Shown here: piece by piece, positions 17,610-26,488 of the stretch
How positions within the stretch are numbered: the first letter of the stretch is position 1
Layout: every line of letters begins with the position of its first letter
Assembly (NCBI GenBank): GCA_019419955.1
Contig: JAHZIB010000004.1
Location: 1 to 64,000 of the forward strand
Source: Clostridiales bacterium
GTDB lineage: Bacteria > Bacillota > Clostridia > TANB77 > CAG-508
Length of the DNA: 64,000 bases
Direction: 5' to 3'
Notes under the pieces: generated by a model
Told to the model about the DNA's origin: nothing
The model's input: only the letters and a program-made list of their open reading frames with translations
Databases searched by the model: none
Translations under genes and position numbers: made by a program

Positions 17610-18509
17610 GTGAAAAGAATAGTGGTAGATATAGATAATGTGCGTTTGGATGCATATATTGCAAAGAAATGTGAAGAATTGTCTAGAACTATGATTCAAA
17701 GACTTATAGAGAATGGAAATGTTTTAGTAGATGGAAAAGAAAAAAAGATTTCATATAAAGTGCAAATTGGAGAAGTAATTCAACTAAATGTTCCAGAAGC
17801 AAAAGAAATAGGAATTAAAGCACAAAATATTCCTATTGATGTTGTTCATGAAGATGATGATATTATAGTTGTAAATAAGCCAAAGGGAATGGTTGTACAC
17901 CCTGCTAATGGTAATCCTGATAGTACCTTAGTTAATGCCATTATGGCACATTGCAAGGGTAGATTGTCTGGAATAGGAGGGGAGATTAGACCTGGTATTG
18001 TTCATAGATTGGATAAAGATACATCGGGTCTATTAATAGTAGCCAAGAATGATAAGGCTCATATAAATTTAAGTGAACAGATTAAGAATAGAAAAGTGAA
18101 GAAAATATATATTACCCTTGTAAGAGGTGTAGTTTCAGAAAATGAAGCTACAATAAATATGCCTATTGGTAGAAGTACTAAAGATAGAAAAAAGATGGAA
18201 GTTAGGAAAGATGGAAAAGAAGCTATAACTCATTTTAAAGTATTAAAGAGATATGATAAATATACTTTACTTGAAGTAAAGATAGATACTGGGAGAACAC
18301 ATCAAATTAGGGTACATATGGCTCAAATAGGGCATCCAGTTGTGGGAGATATGGTTTATTCTAATGGAAAGAATGAATTTGGTATACAAGGACAAATGCT
18401 TCATGCGAAGAGTCTTGATTTTAAACATCCTATTACTGGGAAGGAGACTCATCTAGAAGCGGAATTACCAGAGTATTTTACTGAAATACTTAATCAGCTG
18501 GAGGATTAA
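17610..18509 (+). CDS. rluD: Ribosomal large-subunit pseudouridine synthase, RluD family
   Basis: This 299-aa protein isomerises uridines in 23S rRNA. It has an N-terminal S4 RNA-binding domain (residues 11-60) and the PseudoU_synth_2 catalytic domain with GIVHRLDKDTSGLLIVAK (catalytic Asp135) and the RTHQIRVH motif. I start at GTG 17610, 5 nt after AGGGGAGAG; the frame is open 30 nt upstream without an RBS. The exact target (RluD, RluC or the Bacillus YlyB type) cannot be decided here. Confidence 0.9.
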   Translation: MKRIVVDIDNVRLDAYIAKKCEELSRTMIQRLIENGNVLVDGKEKKISYKVQIGEVIQLNVPEAKEIGIKAQNIPIDVVHEDDDIIVVNKPKGMVVHPANGNPDSTLVNAIMAHCKGRLSGIGGEIRPGIVHRLDKDTSGLLIVAKNDKAHINLSEQIKNRKVKKIYITLVRGVVSENEATINMPIGRSTKDRKKMEVRKDGKEAITHFKVLKRYDKYTLLEVKIDTGRTHQIRVHMAQIGHPVVGDMVYSNGKNEFGIQGQMLHAKSLDFKHPITGKETHLEAELPEYFTEILNQLED

Positions 18510-18699
18510 AAGTAATTAGAATTTTAAAGTTGTTAAAAATGATTGCAGAAATTCTCAATGTAAAAAAATAATGACTATAATTTTTTTTATTGTTTGTATT
18601 TAAAAAATCAACTTTTTATGCGGTAGAAGTGCAGCGTAAATGTTTTGTCTAAAACGATTTTTTAAGATAGTAATGCGTTTTTGTGAGAAGGGAGAAAAA

Positions 18700-19416
18700 A
18701 TGGAAGAAGTTAGGTTGCAAAAGTTTCTGGCAAATCAAGGTGTTTGTTCGAGACGAAAAGCAGAGGAACATATTTTAAATGGAGATGTGAAGGTAAATGG
18801 AAAAGTTGTAAATGAATTAGGAATAAAAATAGACCCAGTAAAAGATAAAATCTATTTTAGAAATGAGTTTGTGGGGAAAGTAGAAAAAAAGGTGTATATT
18901 TTGCTTAATAAGCCAATAGGATACGTTACTACAACAAAAGACCAGTTTGAAAGAAATACTGTGCTGGATTTAATAAATATTCCAGAAAAAGTTTTGCCAG
19001 TAGGAAGGTTGGATATGTATACTTCTGGTGCACTTATACTCACAAATGATGGAGAATTTATATATAAAGTTACTCATCCAAAATATGAGATTGAGAAGAC
19101 ATATAATGTTACACTAAAAGGAATTGTGATAAAAGAAGAGTTAGATAAAATTAGAAACGGAGTACAGATAGAACATTATGTTTCTGAGAAGGCAAAGGTA
19201 AGGCTTTTAAAATTAGACAAGGAGAGAAACATCTCAAGAGTGGAGATTACAATTCATGAAGGAAAAAATAGGGAGGTAAGAAAAATGTGTGCAGCAATAG
19301 GCAGGAAAGTTTTGGCTTTACATAGAAGCAAGATTGAGAACATAAATGTAAAAGACTTAAAATTAGGTGAGTGGAGATACTTGAGCAGCAAAGAGGTAAG
19401 AGCTTTAGTAAAATAA
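18700..19416 (+). CDS. rluB: Pseudouridine synthase, RluB/RsuA family
   Basis: A 238-aa protein. The S4 domain at residues 3-50 (RLQKFLANQGVCSRRKAE) precedes an RsuA-type catalytic domain with LPVGRLDMYTSGALILTNDG (catalytic Asp105) and the KNREVRKMC motif. RluB modifies 23S rRNA near position 2605 in Escherichia coli; in Firmicutes this member often sits near scpB, but here scpB is 37 kb away. ATG 18700 is preceded by GAAGGGAGAAAAA. 18510-18699 shows no gene. Confidence 0.9.
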   Translation: MEEVRLQKFLANQGVCSRRKAEEHILNGDVKVNGKVVNELGIKIDPVKDKIYFRNEFVGKVEKKVYILLNKPIGYVTTTKDQFERNTVLDLINIPEKVLPVGRLDMYTSGALILTNDGEFIYKVTHPKYEIEKTYNVTLKGIVIKEELDKIRNGVQIEHYVSEKAKVRLLKLDKERNISRVEITIHEGKNREVRKMCAAIGRKVLALHRSKIENINVKDLKLGEWRYLSSKEVRALVK

Positions 19417-19462
19417 TAATGTATTGTGAAAAAAATGCAAATAGTATTTTTTCTTGAACAGC

Positions 19463-19491
19463 TTGTGCAAGCAAGAAAAATGTGGTAAAAT
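19463..19491 (+). promoter_or_regulatory. Promoter of the winged-helix gene
   Basis: TTGTGC (19463-19468), a 17-nt spacer and TAAAAT (19486-19491) stand about 70 nt before the start codon. A hairpin (TTCTTG with CAAGAA) overlaps the -35 region and may terminate rluB. Confidence 0.55.
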
Positions 19492-19561
19492 AATATATGT
19501 AAAAGTTTAGAAGAGTAATTCTTTTCTAAAATATAATATACCAAACGGGGGAGAGATGAGT

Positions 19562-20497
19562 ATGGTAGAAGATAATGAAATAAAGGCGGTAGTATCACCT
19601 TTTGCAGTAAGAGAAGGAGAAATTAAAACATTTGATGGAAAAGACGGATATGTTTCGATGAATCAAATTATACATAAGATTAATATTGGTCATATTAATG
19701 ATTTACATTTTAGAATTATAGAGCTTGTAAATGAATTTGAGTTTATTACTTCAAGGCAGTTATATCAAATGCTACAATGGAAAAATATTGAAATTGCATC
19801 ACAAGATAAATTAAATAATAAATTAGAACAATTGATAAAATCTAAGATATTAACAAGATATTTCTTTAAAGGAGAAGATGGAAAAGGGATATATAGAATA
19901 TATTGCCTAGAAAAAATGGGTAAATATCTTTTAAATTCAAGAGGAATAGATTGTAAATGGCAGCCTACGGATAATACTAAGCCTGTTGCTATGATAAAGA
20001 AAAGACTATCTGGAAATCAAACAATTATAGCATATTTAAGAAAAGTTAAGGCATTTGACTCATATGTTGTAAAGCCAGCTATTACAGCGAAGCAGACAGG
20101 TAAAACTTTTAAAGCTACAGGTGGAAGTGTAAAATTGACGAAAAATAATAAATCAATAGAATTTTTATTTGAAGTTATTAGACGTGAGGAAGAATGGGAA
20201 AGAAAATTAATAGAAAAAATGAGGCTATATAATGATTTCTATGATAATTTTGTTCCTGGGGATTCGAGCTTTAGATCAATGCCGCAATTAATTTTGATTT
20301 GCGAAGATGAGAAACATATGGCTGAAACATTTAAAACCATTGTGATGAACAAGGTAGAAATAGAAAAAATAAAAATGTATTTTTCTACAGATTTAAGGCA
20401 AAATGAGGAGACTTTAGATAAAACATTAGTGGAGTTTAAATTAGAAGATGGGAAGTATAAAATGGAAAATGTAGAAGTTAAATTATTAGGAATTTAA
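19562..20497 (+). CDS. Winged-helix protein, replication-relaxation-like
   Basis: A 311-aa soluble protein. Residues about 40-115 form a winged helix-turn-helix (FRIIELVNEFEFITSRQLYQ, then a charged wing), the arrangement of the replication-relaxation family found with conjugative and phage replication modules. The C-terminal 200 residues are mixed alpha/beta, with LILICEDEKHMAETF resembling a nuclease-like or receiver-like core. The start is ATG 19562, 8 nt after GGGGGAG; ATG 19556 is too close to that site. It faces the VirD4-like ATPase at 20918-23284 across a shared terminator. That pairing suggests a relic of a conjugation or plasmid module. The family call rests on appearance only. Confidence 0.55.
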   Translation: MVEDNEIKAVVSPFAVREGEIKTFDGKDGYVSMNQIIHKINIGHINDLHFRIIELVNEFEFITSRQLYQMLQWKNIEIASQDKLNNKLEQLIKSKILTRYFFKGEDGKGIYRIYCLEKMGKYLLNSRGIDCKWQPTDNTKPVAMIKKRLSGNQTIIAYLRKVKAFDSYVVKPAITAKQTGKTFKATGGSVKLTKNNKSIEFLFEVIRREEEWERKLIEKMRLYNDFYDNFVPGDSSFRSMPQLILICEDEKHMAETFKTIVMNKVEIEKIKMYFSTDLRQNEETLDKTLVEFKLEDGKYKMENVEVKLLGI

Positions 20498-20546
20498 TCA
20501 GAGTTTAAATGAATAAATAAATAGTAAGTTGTAAAGGACACAAAAT

Positions 20547-20845
20547 ATGAATTATAGAAAAGCAATGAAATGTGACGTAGAAGGCATTTCCAATCTTGTT
20601 ACTAATTTAATTGGAACTTGTAATATTAATTCTAGAAAACCATATTAGAAAGCAATATTGAGGAAATAACTAAAGATATTGAAAAATATTATGTATGTAT
20701 AGAAGATGATAAAATAATAGGAGCTTGTGGCATAAGTGACATACAAAATTATAAAGCACATAAATATTGTCAAAAATGTGTAAATAGAAACAAAGAATGT
20801 AATAAATGTTGGGCTCAAATTTGGATTAAATATAAAGAAATATGA
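20547..20845 (+). pseudogene. Broken GNAT-like acetyltransferase fragment
   Basis: An ATG at 20547 opens a frame (MNYRKAMKCDVEGISNL) that stops at 20648. Moving by one base at about 20643 gives a continuation, ILESNIEEITKDIEKYYVCI, then DDKIIGACGIS. Together they resemble the N-terminal half of a GNAT N-acetyltransferase. The second half is replaced by a Cys-rich, unrelated tail ending at 20845. One missing base explains the frameshift. The expected acetyl-CoA loop is absent, so it is very probably inactive. Confidence 0.6.
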
Positions 20846-20867
20846 TTACATCTAAATTATAATAAAT

Positions 20868-20902
20868 AAAGACTGATAATTAGTTGAAATTATCAGTCTT
20901 TT
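20868..20902. terminator. Bidirectional terminator
   Basis: AAAGACTGATAATT and AATTATCAGTCTTT form a long stem with a short loop, flanked by A- and T-runs. It can serve both the 20547 fragment and the convergent ATPase gene. Confidence 0.85.
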
Positions 20903-20917
20903 ATTAGAAAAATTAAA

Positions 20918-23284
20918 TTAATTATTATTATCATTATTATTATTTTTCTCTCTATTTAAATCAAAGATAATTGCATCATCATTATCCATAAAATATTTTG
21001 AATCTGTAACGTCTGTTTGAATTGGATTTACATCATTTGATGTATCTGTTGCATCATTATCAGCTGTAGCTGCTGCAAAGTTTCCTCTAAACATTGTACT
21101 AATTGGTTTCTTTTTTATATTATCTGAAACTAAGCCAGCTGTGAATTTTTCAAAGTTATATTCCTTTATTTTCTTAGGTTCTTTGTATTTTGCTTCTAAG
21201 AAGTCCAATTTGCCTTTTGCAACATAACTTTTACCTTTTGCATCTTTAACTTTAAATAAAATTTGCTTACCTTTTAAAGACTTAATCTTACCAGCCATAT
21301 AGTTAGGTTTCCACTTGTAGTTGATACTAGCAAGTTTTGTGTCATAACCAAAGTTTTTCTTATCAGGGTCGGTTTCATAACTCTTATTCCAATCCCATTC
21401 TCTTTTTTCTTCCAATTCAGTTTGCCACCAAGTAACATCTTCTGGAAGTGCATTTCCAAATATTGCCTTATTTACACAGTTTGCTAATATTTCATCTTTA
21501 AAGTTACCATGTTCATCAGCAAGTTGAGAAAGTGTTTGAGCTGATAAAATATTACCTACTTTATATTTTCTATATACTGTAAATACAGGCTCAATTGCTT
21601 TACAAATAAACTCTGGAAAATCGTCTATATACAAGAAGTGAGGTATTCTTGTACTATCATTTCCAGGCCTTGATAATACTGATTGTTGCATCAACAATAA
21701 AAAGAATATACCAAATGCCTTGTGTGCGTTTGCTCCTAAATCGCTTCTTCTCGTACATACATATGTAACTTCACCATTTGCTAAAACTTTATCAAACTCT
21801 AGATTGTTTGTTCTATTACATAATATGTTTTTAACTCCTGGATACCTTAGTAAATTATCTAGCTCTGCAGATGCTGTGTATATAGATTGCTTTGTATTTT
21901 TTAAATCTTTACTATCTGCATAGAAATTATTTTCAAAGTATTTAATAAGTGTTCTGTATTTAGTAGCTAATGCAGGAATATCTTTCATCTTTTTTGTCAT
22001 ATCTTCTACTAGAGAAAAATCATTCATCATATCTAACATATCTTCTAAGTTAGGCAAATCTCCATCATGCATTTTAGGATACATTTCCTTTAATAGAATT
22101 GATAAATTTTCAATAATTTGAATTGCTGTATTTTCTCTAAAAGCTAGCTGTACATCGGGTCTACTTGTAGCATATAGACCTTTTAAAACAGAAGATATTG
22201 CAATACCAGTTTTAATAGGGTCTTCATATACAAAAGGATTCATTCCTGGAGAGTCTGCATTATTAGGGTCTATAAGATTTACTTTAATTTTATAATTTTT
22301 AGCAACACTAAGCATTTTTTCAATTGAGTCACAATCAGCAGAAAGATATGTCAAACCGAAGTTTCTGTACATATATTTTCCACCAGATGAACACAAAATC
22401 ATTTTCTTCATATAAGCATTATATAAATTTACCTTATCAGGATTTGGAGTAAGCATATTGAGAGAAAAATTCTCGCTCAAATATGTGTTATCATAAGGAG
22501 TATTTAAAGTTGCAATTCCTGTTTTTAGAGCTGTATATCCCATTTCCTTAGAAATTTCTTTGAAGAAAAATTTTCTATCTAAATCTCTTGCAATCATAGG
22601 CTCGTATATCATAGTGGTTTTTCCAGAGCCGGAAACGCCAACTACTAAGAAGGATTCTAATCTTTTAGACTCTGGTATAATAACATCCTCACCAGATTCT
22701 GAGTCATTACATAAAAATATTTCACATGAGTATTTTCCAGTATCCTTTGGTTTTCCAGAGAGACTAATTCCTCCATAATCAAAAATTGAGTCTTTCAAAT
22801 CTTTTGAGTCATTAACTGTAAATGTAAGCCACTTAAATACCTTGTAAAATGTTACAAGAGGTATGTATAACGAAATTGCAGAAAATGCAGGTCTAAACAA
22901 ATTTGAGTAATTGCTTACAATCTCTGCATAGTTTGGAACAGAGAGAATAAGTCCCCATGCTAAGGAGTTTAAACCTTGAACTACAAAAGATACTATTAAT
23001 ATATATAAACTAATTATGTACGTATTAAAAAACCTTAGCTTGTCTACATCTGCTTTTACAAATTTCGAAGAGAATGAAAAATAGAAAGCAAAAATCAAGC
23101 AACCAAAAGCCAAAGTATATTCTATAGGTCCCCAATATGAATAAGAAACTCCTGTAAATATCATAAACATTAACTCGACCAATCTATCAACAAGAATATA
23201 TGCTGAGATTAAAGTTAAAATATATGTCATAAATGTATTTCTATCTGTTTTTAAAAATTTAAGAAACTTATCTATATATTTCAC
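20918..23284 (-). CDS. VirD4/TraG-like coupling ATPase (orphan)
   Basis: A 788-aa protein. Four or five membrane segments occupy residues about 18-155. A P-loop follows at 216-224 (GVSGSGKTT), then IDPNNADSPGMNPF at about 338 and a Walker B at 549-556 (FLYIDDFPEF). This is the layout of type IV coupling proteins, which pump DNA-relaxase complexes. The C-terminus is Lys-rich, then low complexity, ending in an Asn/Asp run. The start is GTG 23284 with a weak GGTG upstream. No relaxase, VirB4 or other mating gene is adjacent; the only partner is the convergent winged-helix gene. It could be a fossil of an integrated conjugative element or an adopted chromosomal DNA pump. Confidence 0.75.
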   Translation of the reverse strand: MKYIDKFLKFLKTDRNTFMTYILTLISAYILVDRLVELMFMIFTGVSYSYWGPIEYTLAFGCLIFAFYFSFSSKFVKADVDKLRFFNTYIISLYILIVSFVVQGLNSLAWGLILSVPNYAEIVSNYSNLFRPAFSAISLYIPLVTFYKVFKWLTFTVNDSKDLKDSIFDYGGISLSGKPKDTGKYSCEIFLCNDSESGEDVIIPESKRLESFLVVGVSGSGKTTMIYEPMIARDLDRKFFFKEISKEMGYTALKTGIATLNTPYDNTYLSENFSLNMLTPNPDKVNLYNAYMKKMILCSSGGKYMYRNFGLTYLSADCDSIEKMLSVAKNYKIKVNLIDPNNADSPGMNPFVYEDPIKTGIAISSVLKGLYATSRPDVQLAFRENTAIQIIENLSILLKEMYPKMHDGDLPNLEDMLDMMNDFSLVEDMTKKMKDIPALATKYRTLIKYFENNFYADSKDLKNTKQSIYTASAELDNLLRYPGVKNILCNRTNNLEFDKVLANGEVTYVCTRRSDLGANAHKAFGIFFLLLMQQSVLSRPGNDSTRIPHFLYIDDFPEFICKAIEPVFTVYRKYKVGNILSAQTLSQLADEHGNFKDEILANCVNKAIFGNALPEDVTWWQTELEEKREWDWNKSYETDPDKKNFGYDTKLASINYKWKPNYMAGKIKSLKGKQILFKVKDAKGKSYVAKGKLDFLEAKYKEPKKIKEYNFEKFTAGLVSDNIKKKPISTMFRGNFAAATADNDATDTSNDVNPIQTDVTDSKYFMDNDDAIIFDLNREKNNNNDNNN

Positions 23285-23379
23285 TCATTTCACCACTTTC
23301 AAAAATAAAATAACACATATATATTATCTTATAAAATTGGAAAAAATACAAGCCTTTTTGCCAAAAAATTCATACTTTT

Positions 23380-23528
23380 TGCTACTAGATAAAGATAAAA
23401 AAATAATTGTACTGCAACGGGATTTCCGATAAAAATTTTCACAATCTTGGTAAGCGTCCATTTGTGAAAATTTTTATCAGAAATCTCCATTTGCGGACTT
23501 CAAATGTGCAATAACTATTATCTAGTAA
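23380..23528. repeat. Dispersed hairpin repeat, copy B (with terminal inverted repeats)
   Basis: This is the best-preserved copy. TACTAGATAA near the left end is inverted as TTATCTAGTA at the right end. Inside, CTGCAACGGGATTTCC, then AAAAATTTTCACAA, mirror TTGTGAAAATTTTT, then GAAATCTCC and TTGCGG, around the centre TCTTGGTAAGCGTCCA. The whole is one long imperfect hairpin. It lies between the divergent ATPase and flippase genes and contributes DNA just upstream of the latter's promoter. Confidence 0.8.
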
Positions 23529-23584
23529 CTACTTTTTTGGCACGTTTTACACATAGTATAATAGGTACAAGAATAGTATTAAAT

Positions 23585-25228
23585 ATGAGAAAAACAAATA
23601 AAAGAAAATTAAAGAAATCAAGTTTTACAAAAAATATATTAATTTTATTGATTACTCACATGGTGGTAAAAATAATTGGAGTTGTAAATAAAATATATTT
23701 AACAAATAGAGAGGGATTTGGAGACGAAGGAAATGCAATATATTCTAGTGCATTTCAAATTTATGCTCTTTTTCTTACTATATGCTCCATTGGAATACCA
23801 AATGCAGTATCAAAATTGGTTTCTGAAAAATTGGCTATAGGTGATAGCAAAGGTGCACATAAAGTGTTTAAAATAGCAGTAATTGCATTTGGAGTTTTAG
23901 GATTTACAAGTTCAATAATTTTATTCACTTGTGCACATAATATATCACACAATTGGTTTCAGATTCCAGAGGCAGAGCTTAGTTTAATTGCATTATCACC
24001 ATCAATATTTTTTGTGTCAATAACTGCTGTGATAAGAGGCTATTTTAATGGTAGAGAACATATAAGCGCTGGAGCTAATTCACAGACAATAGAGCAAATA
24101 TTTAGAACAGTAATTACAATAATATTAATAGAGATAATATCAAAGAATACTGGAACGGATACAAGAGTTATGGCAGCAGGTGCAGCAATTGCTACAACAA
24201 TTTCAGAAATAATCTGTTTTACATATTTGTTTAAATATTATAAAAGTGTTAGCAGAGAAATAGCAAATGAAATGAAAAATAGTCTAAATTATAAGTATAG
24301 TGGAATAAGAAAAACAATATTTGATATATTAGCAGTATCAATTCCGATGTCTATAGGACCAATTTTAGCGGGAATTAATAAAAATATAGATTCTATGACT
24401 ATTGTAAGAGGCTTGAAAAACTTTATGTCAGATAGTAGTGCCAAGCTAGAATATGGTATGTTGGTTGGAAAAATAGACACATTAGTAGTGTTTCCTCTGT
24501 CATTTAATGCGGCTTTTAGTAGTACACTAATACCAATGGTTTCAGCAGCAAAAGCAAGTAATAATTTTGCACCAGTTCAAAGGAAAATTAAATTTTCATT
24601 ATTAATAGCATTATTAGTAGGAATTCCATGTACAGTAGGACTGATGCTTTTTGCACAACCAATTTTAGAATTATTATTTCCGAATCAATCTGCTGGAGCA
24701 AATTTGTTGCAAATTAGTGCTGTTTCTATAACTTTTATGATGTTAAATCAAAATGTAAATGCGGTACTACAAGGCTTAGGGAAAACAATCATTCCAACAA
24801 TTGGACTAATTATAGGAATGATTGTGAAACTTTCACTCAATTTATTATTAGTTCCTATAAATCCATATGACTTTTTCTTAGGCGGAACTAGAGGAGCAGC
24901 AATTGCAACAGCTTTATCTAATATAATAATGTTTATTGTTTCAGCAATTTTCTTAAAGAAATTTATTAAGATAGGAATACAAAAAAAGCAAATAATAAAA
25001 ATATGTATGGCAACAATTATGATGGCTATTTGTACAGTTTTTATATATAATAGTTTTTTAGGTATAATTTCTAGTAAATTGTGTATAATACTAGCGTTAG
25101 TATTTGCAATAGCAATTTATTTAGTGTTAATACTAATTTTAAGAGTATTCTCAGAAGAGGAAATATTAGTATTACCATATGGGAATAAAATATATGGAAT
25201 TTTGAAGTTTTTAAAAATATATAAATAA
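23585..25228 (+). CDS. MOP-family flippase (MurJ/SpoVB-like polysaccharide transporter)
   Basis: A 547-aa protein with about 14 membrane helices after a basic N-terminus (RKTNKRKLKKS). The first helix carries the family start pattern (LILLITHMVVKIIGVVNKIYL), and later loops hold GRYFNG-like (RGYFNGREH) and GAAIATTISE motifs, as in SpoVB/MurJ/Wzx lipid-linked precursor flippases. The start is ATG 23585 with a poor RBS. A TATAAT at 23557-23562 would give a very short 5'UTR. The open frame upstream runs through repeat copy B and is not coding. Paralog assignment (MurJ, SpoVB or Wzx) is not possible here. Confidence 0.8.
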   Translation: MRKTNKRKLKKSSFTKNILILLITHMVVKIIGVVNKIYLTNREGFGDEGNAIYSSAFQIYALFLTICSIGIPNAVSKLVSEKLAIGDSKGAHKVFKIAVIAFGVLGFTSSIILFTCAHNISHNWFQIPEAELSLIALSPSIFFVSITAVIRGYFNGREHISAGANSQTIEQIFRTVITIILIEIISKNTGTDTRVMAAGAAIATTISEIICFTYLFKYYKSVSREIANEMKNSLNYKYSGIRKTIFDILAVSIPMSIGPILAGINKNIDSMTIVRGLKNFMSDSSAKLEYGMLVGKIDTLVVFPLSFNAAFSSTLIPMVSAAKASNNFAPVQRKIKFSLLIALLVGIPCTVGLMLFAQPILELLFPNQSAGANLLQISAVSITFMMLNQNVNAVLQGLGKTIIPTIGLIIGMIVKLSLNLLLVPINPYDFFLGGTRGAAIATALSNIIMFIVSAIFLKKFIKIGIQKKQIIKICMATIMMAICTVFIYNSFLGIISSKLCIILALVFAIAIYLVLILILRVFSEEEILVLPYGNKIYGILKFLKIYK

Positions 25229-25262
25229 TGTTAAAAAATGTAGTATTATGCATTTTTTAACA
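25229..25262 (+). terminator. Terminator hairpin after the flippase gene
   Basis: TGTTAAAAAATG (25229-25240) and CATTTTTTAACA (25251-25262) form a perfect 12-bp stem. Confidence 0.7.
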
Positions 25263-25356
25263 AAAAAAAGAAGGATTTTAGATAAGTTTGGAGAATATTG
25301 ATATTAGTAGATAGCGTTTCAGTCTACATATGAAAATCTTATAGGAGGTAATGAAA

Positions 25357-25635
25357 ATGAACAAATCAGAATTAATCGCAGATATCGCAGCTAAAACAGG
25401 AGCAACAAAAAAAGATGCTGAAGCAACATTAAATGCTTTCGTAGATGTTGTAACAGAATCATTAGTTAAAGGAGACAAAGTTCAATTAGTTGGATTTGGT
25501 TCTTTCGAAGTAAGAAAAAGAGCTGCTAGAAAAGGCAGAAATCCACAAACTAAAGAAGAAATAAAAATACCAGCTTCTAAAGCACCTGTATTCAAAGCAG
25601 GAAAAGCATTAAAAGAATTAGTAAATAAAAAATAA
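25357..25635 (+). CDS. hup: DNA-binding protein HU
   Basis: This 92-aa histone-like protein bends and compacts DNA. The family landmarks are all present: [14 protein letters not shown], then [24 protein letters not shown] (the DNA-gripping arm) and the C-terminal [12 protein letters not shown] chose ATG 25357, 8 nt after GGAGG; ATG 25351 is only 2 nt from it. Codon use is strongly biased, as expected for a highly expressed gene. A terminator follows at 25670. Confidence 0.97.
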   Translation: MNKSELIADIAAKTGATKKDAEATLNAFVDVVTESLVKGDKVQLVGFGSFEVRKRAARKGRNPQTKEEIKIPASKAPVFKAGKALKELVNKK

Positions 25636-25668
25636 TTCAAATTTTATATAAAAATATGAATTCATAGG

Positions 25669-25700
25669 GGATATAGGAGTGACTTTCCTATATCTTTTTA
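25669..25700 (+). terminator. Terminator after hup
   Basis: GATATAGGA pairs with TCCTATATC and is followed by five T. Confidence 0.8.
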
Positions 25701-25736
25701 TTTGTATAGAAGGTTAAAAAAATTTAAGATGAAAAA

Positions 25737-25884
25737 TTAGTAGATAATGGTTAAAAAATAATTGTCCTGCAACAGGAGTTCTATTAAAAAATGTTACAAA
25801 TTGACGCTTACCAAGCTTGTGAAAATTTTTAATTTGAATATCTCTGTGCAGATTTCAAATATGTAATAATCATTATTTAGTAAA
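25737..25884. repeat. Dispersed hairpin repeat, copy C
   Basis: TTAGTAGATAATGG at the left and ATTATTTAGTAAAA at the right are imperfect inverted ends. The core is GTCCTGCAACAGGAG, then inverted blocks around TTGACGCTTACCAAGCTTGTGA. It lies between hup and the rubredoxin gene. Confidence 0.78.
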
Positions 25885-25971
25885 ATAGAAAATTAAAAGT
25901 GTAAATTAAAATATAGAAAAAAGGAATAAATTATGATAAAATAATTCATATTAAAAATAGGAGGGATAATT

Positions 25972-26106
25972 ATGAATAAATACAAATGTATAGCTTGTGG
26001 GTACATTTATGACGAAGAAGTAGAAAACGTTAAATTTGAAGACTTACCAGAAGATTGGGTATGCCCATTATGTGGAGTTCCAAAGAGTAGCTTTGTAAAA
26101 GTTTAA
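25972..26106 (+). CDS. Rubredoxin (short-loop)
   Basis: A 44-aa one-iron electron carrier. The two iron-ligand pairs are visible: CIACG (Cys6, Cys9) and CPLCG (Cys31, Cys34). Classic rubredoxins have about 52 residues; here the loop after YIYDEEV lacks about eight residues (the usual DPDNGIAPGT segment), going straight to [17 protein letters not shown] 25972 follows AGGAGGGATAATT. It is a single gene with its own terminator. It probably serves oxygen or peroxide detoxification in an anaerobe, but no partner is adjacent. Confidence 0.93.
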   Translation: MNKYKCIACGYIYDEEVENVKFEDLPEDWVCPLCGVPKSSFVKV

Positions 26107-26171
26107 ATTAATAAGAAAATGGGAAATGCATCAAATACTTCACTAGAGGTAGTACATTAGTAAAGAGAAAT

Positions 26172-26205
26172 CCTATAACTAAAATGAATTAGTTATAGGT
26201 TTTTT
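26172..26205 (+). terminator. Terminator after rubredoxin
   Basis: CCTATAACTAA (26172-26182) pairs with TTAGTTATAGG (26189-26199) and is followed by six T. Confidence 0.88.
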
Positions 26206-26217
26206 CAATTTATATAA

Positions 26218-26253
26218 AATGTTCGAAGTTATATACATTGGTGCAGATAGGAA
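26218..26253. other. Degraded att-like sequence (left edge of island)
   Basis: The 13-mer CATTGGTGCAGAT and a GTTCGAA about 15 nt before it match the sequence at 37521-37549, just where the tRNA-Leu-derived attL begins. After the match the tRNA similarity stops. I infer an old, eroded attachment site from earlier integration at the same tRNA. 26254-26488 shows no gene. Confidence 0.4.
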
Positions 26254-26488
26254 AGCCAATATGCTGCATATATGTTTTTTTATTTAGTAAGTGTATATTC
26301 CATGTATAAAGATTCATAATATGTATTGTTAAATAAAGCTAGAAAATATTAAATATCTGTTGTCATTTTTTAGGAAATGTTATTTTTATTATCATTATGA
26401 TGGTATTAAAAATAAGATTATCCATTTATTTAATAAAAATTAAGTAATTTTATCCAAAAACTTTTGCGAAAATTTTTTTCATTTATCT

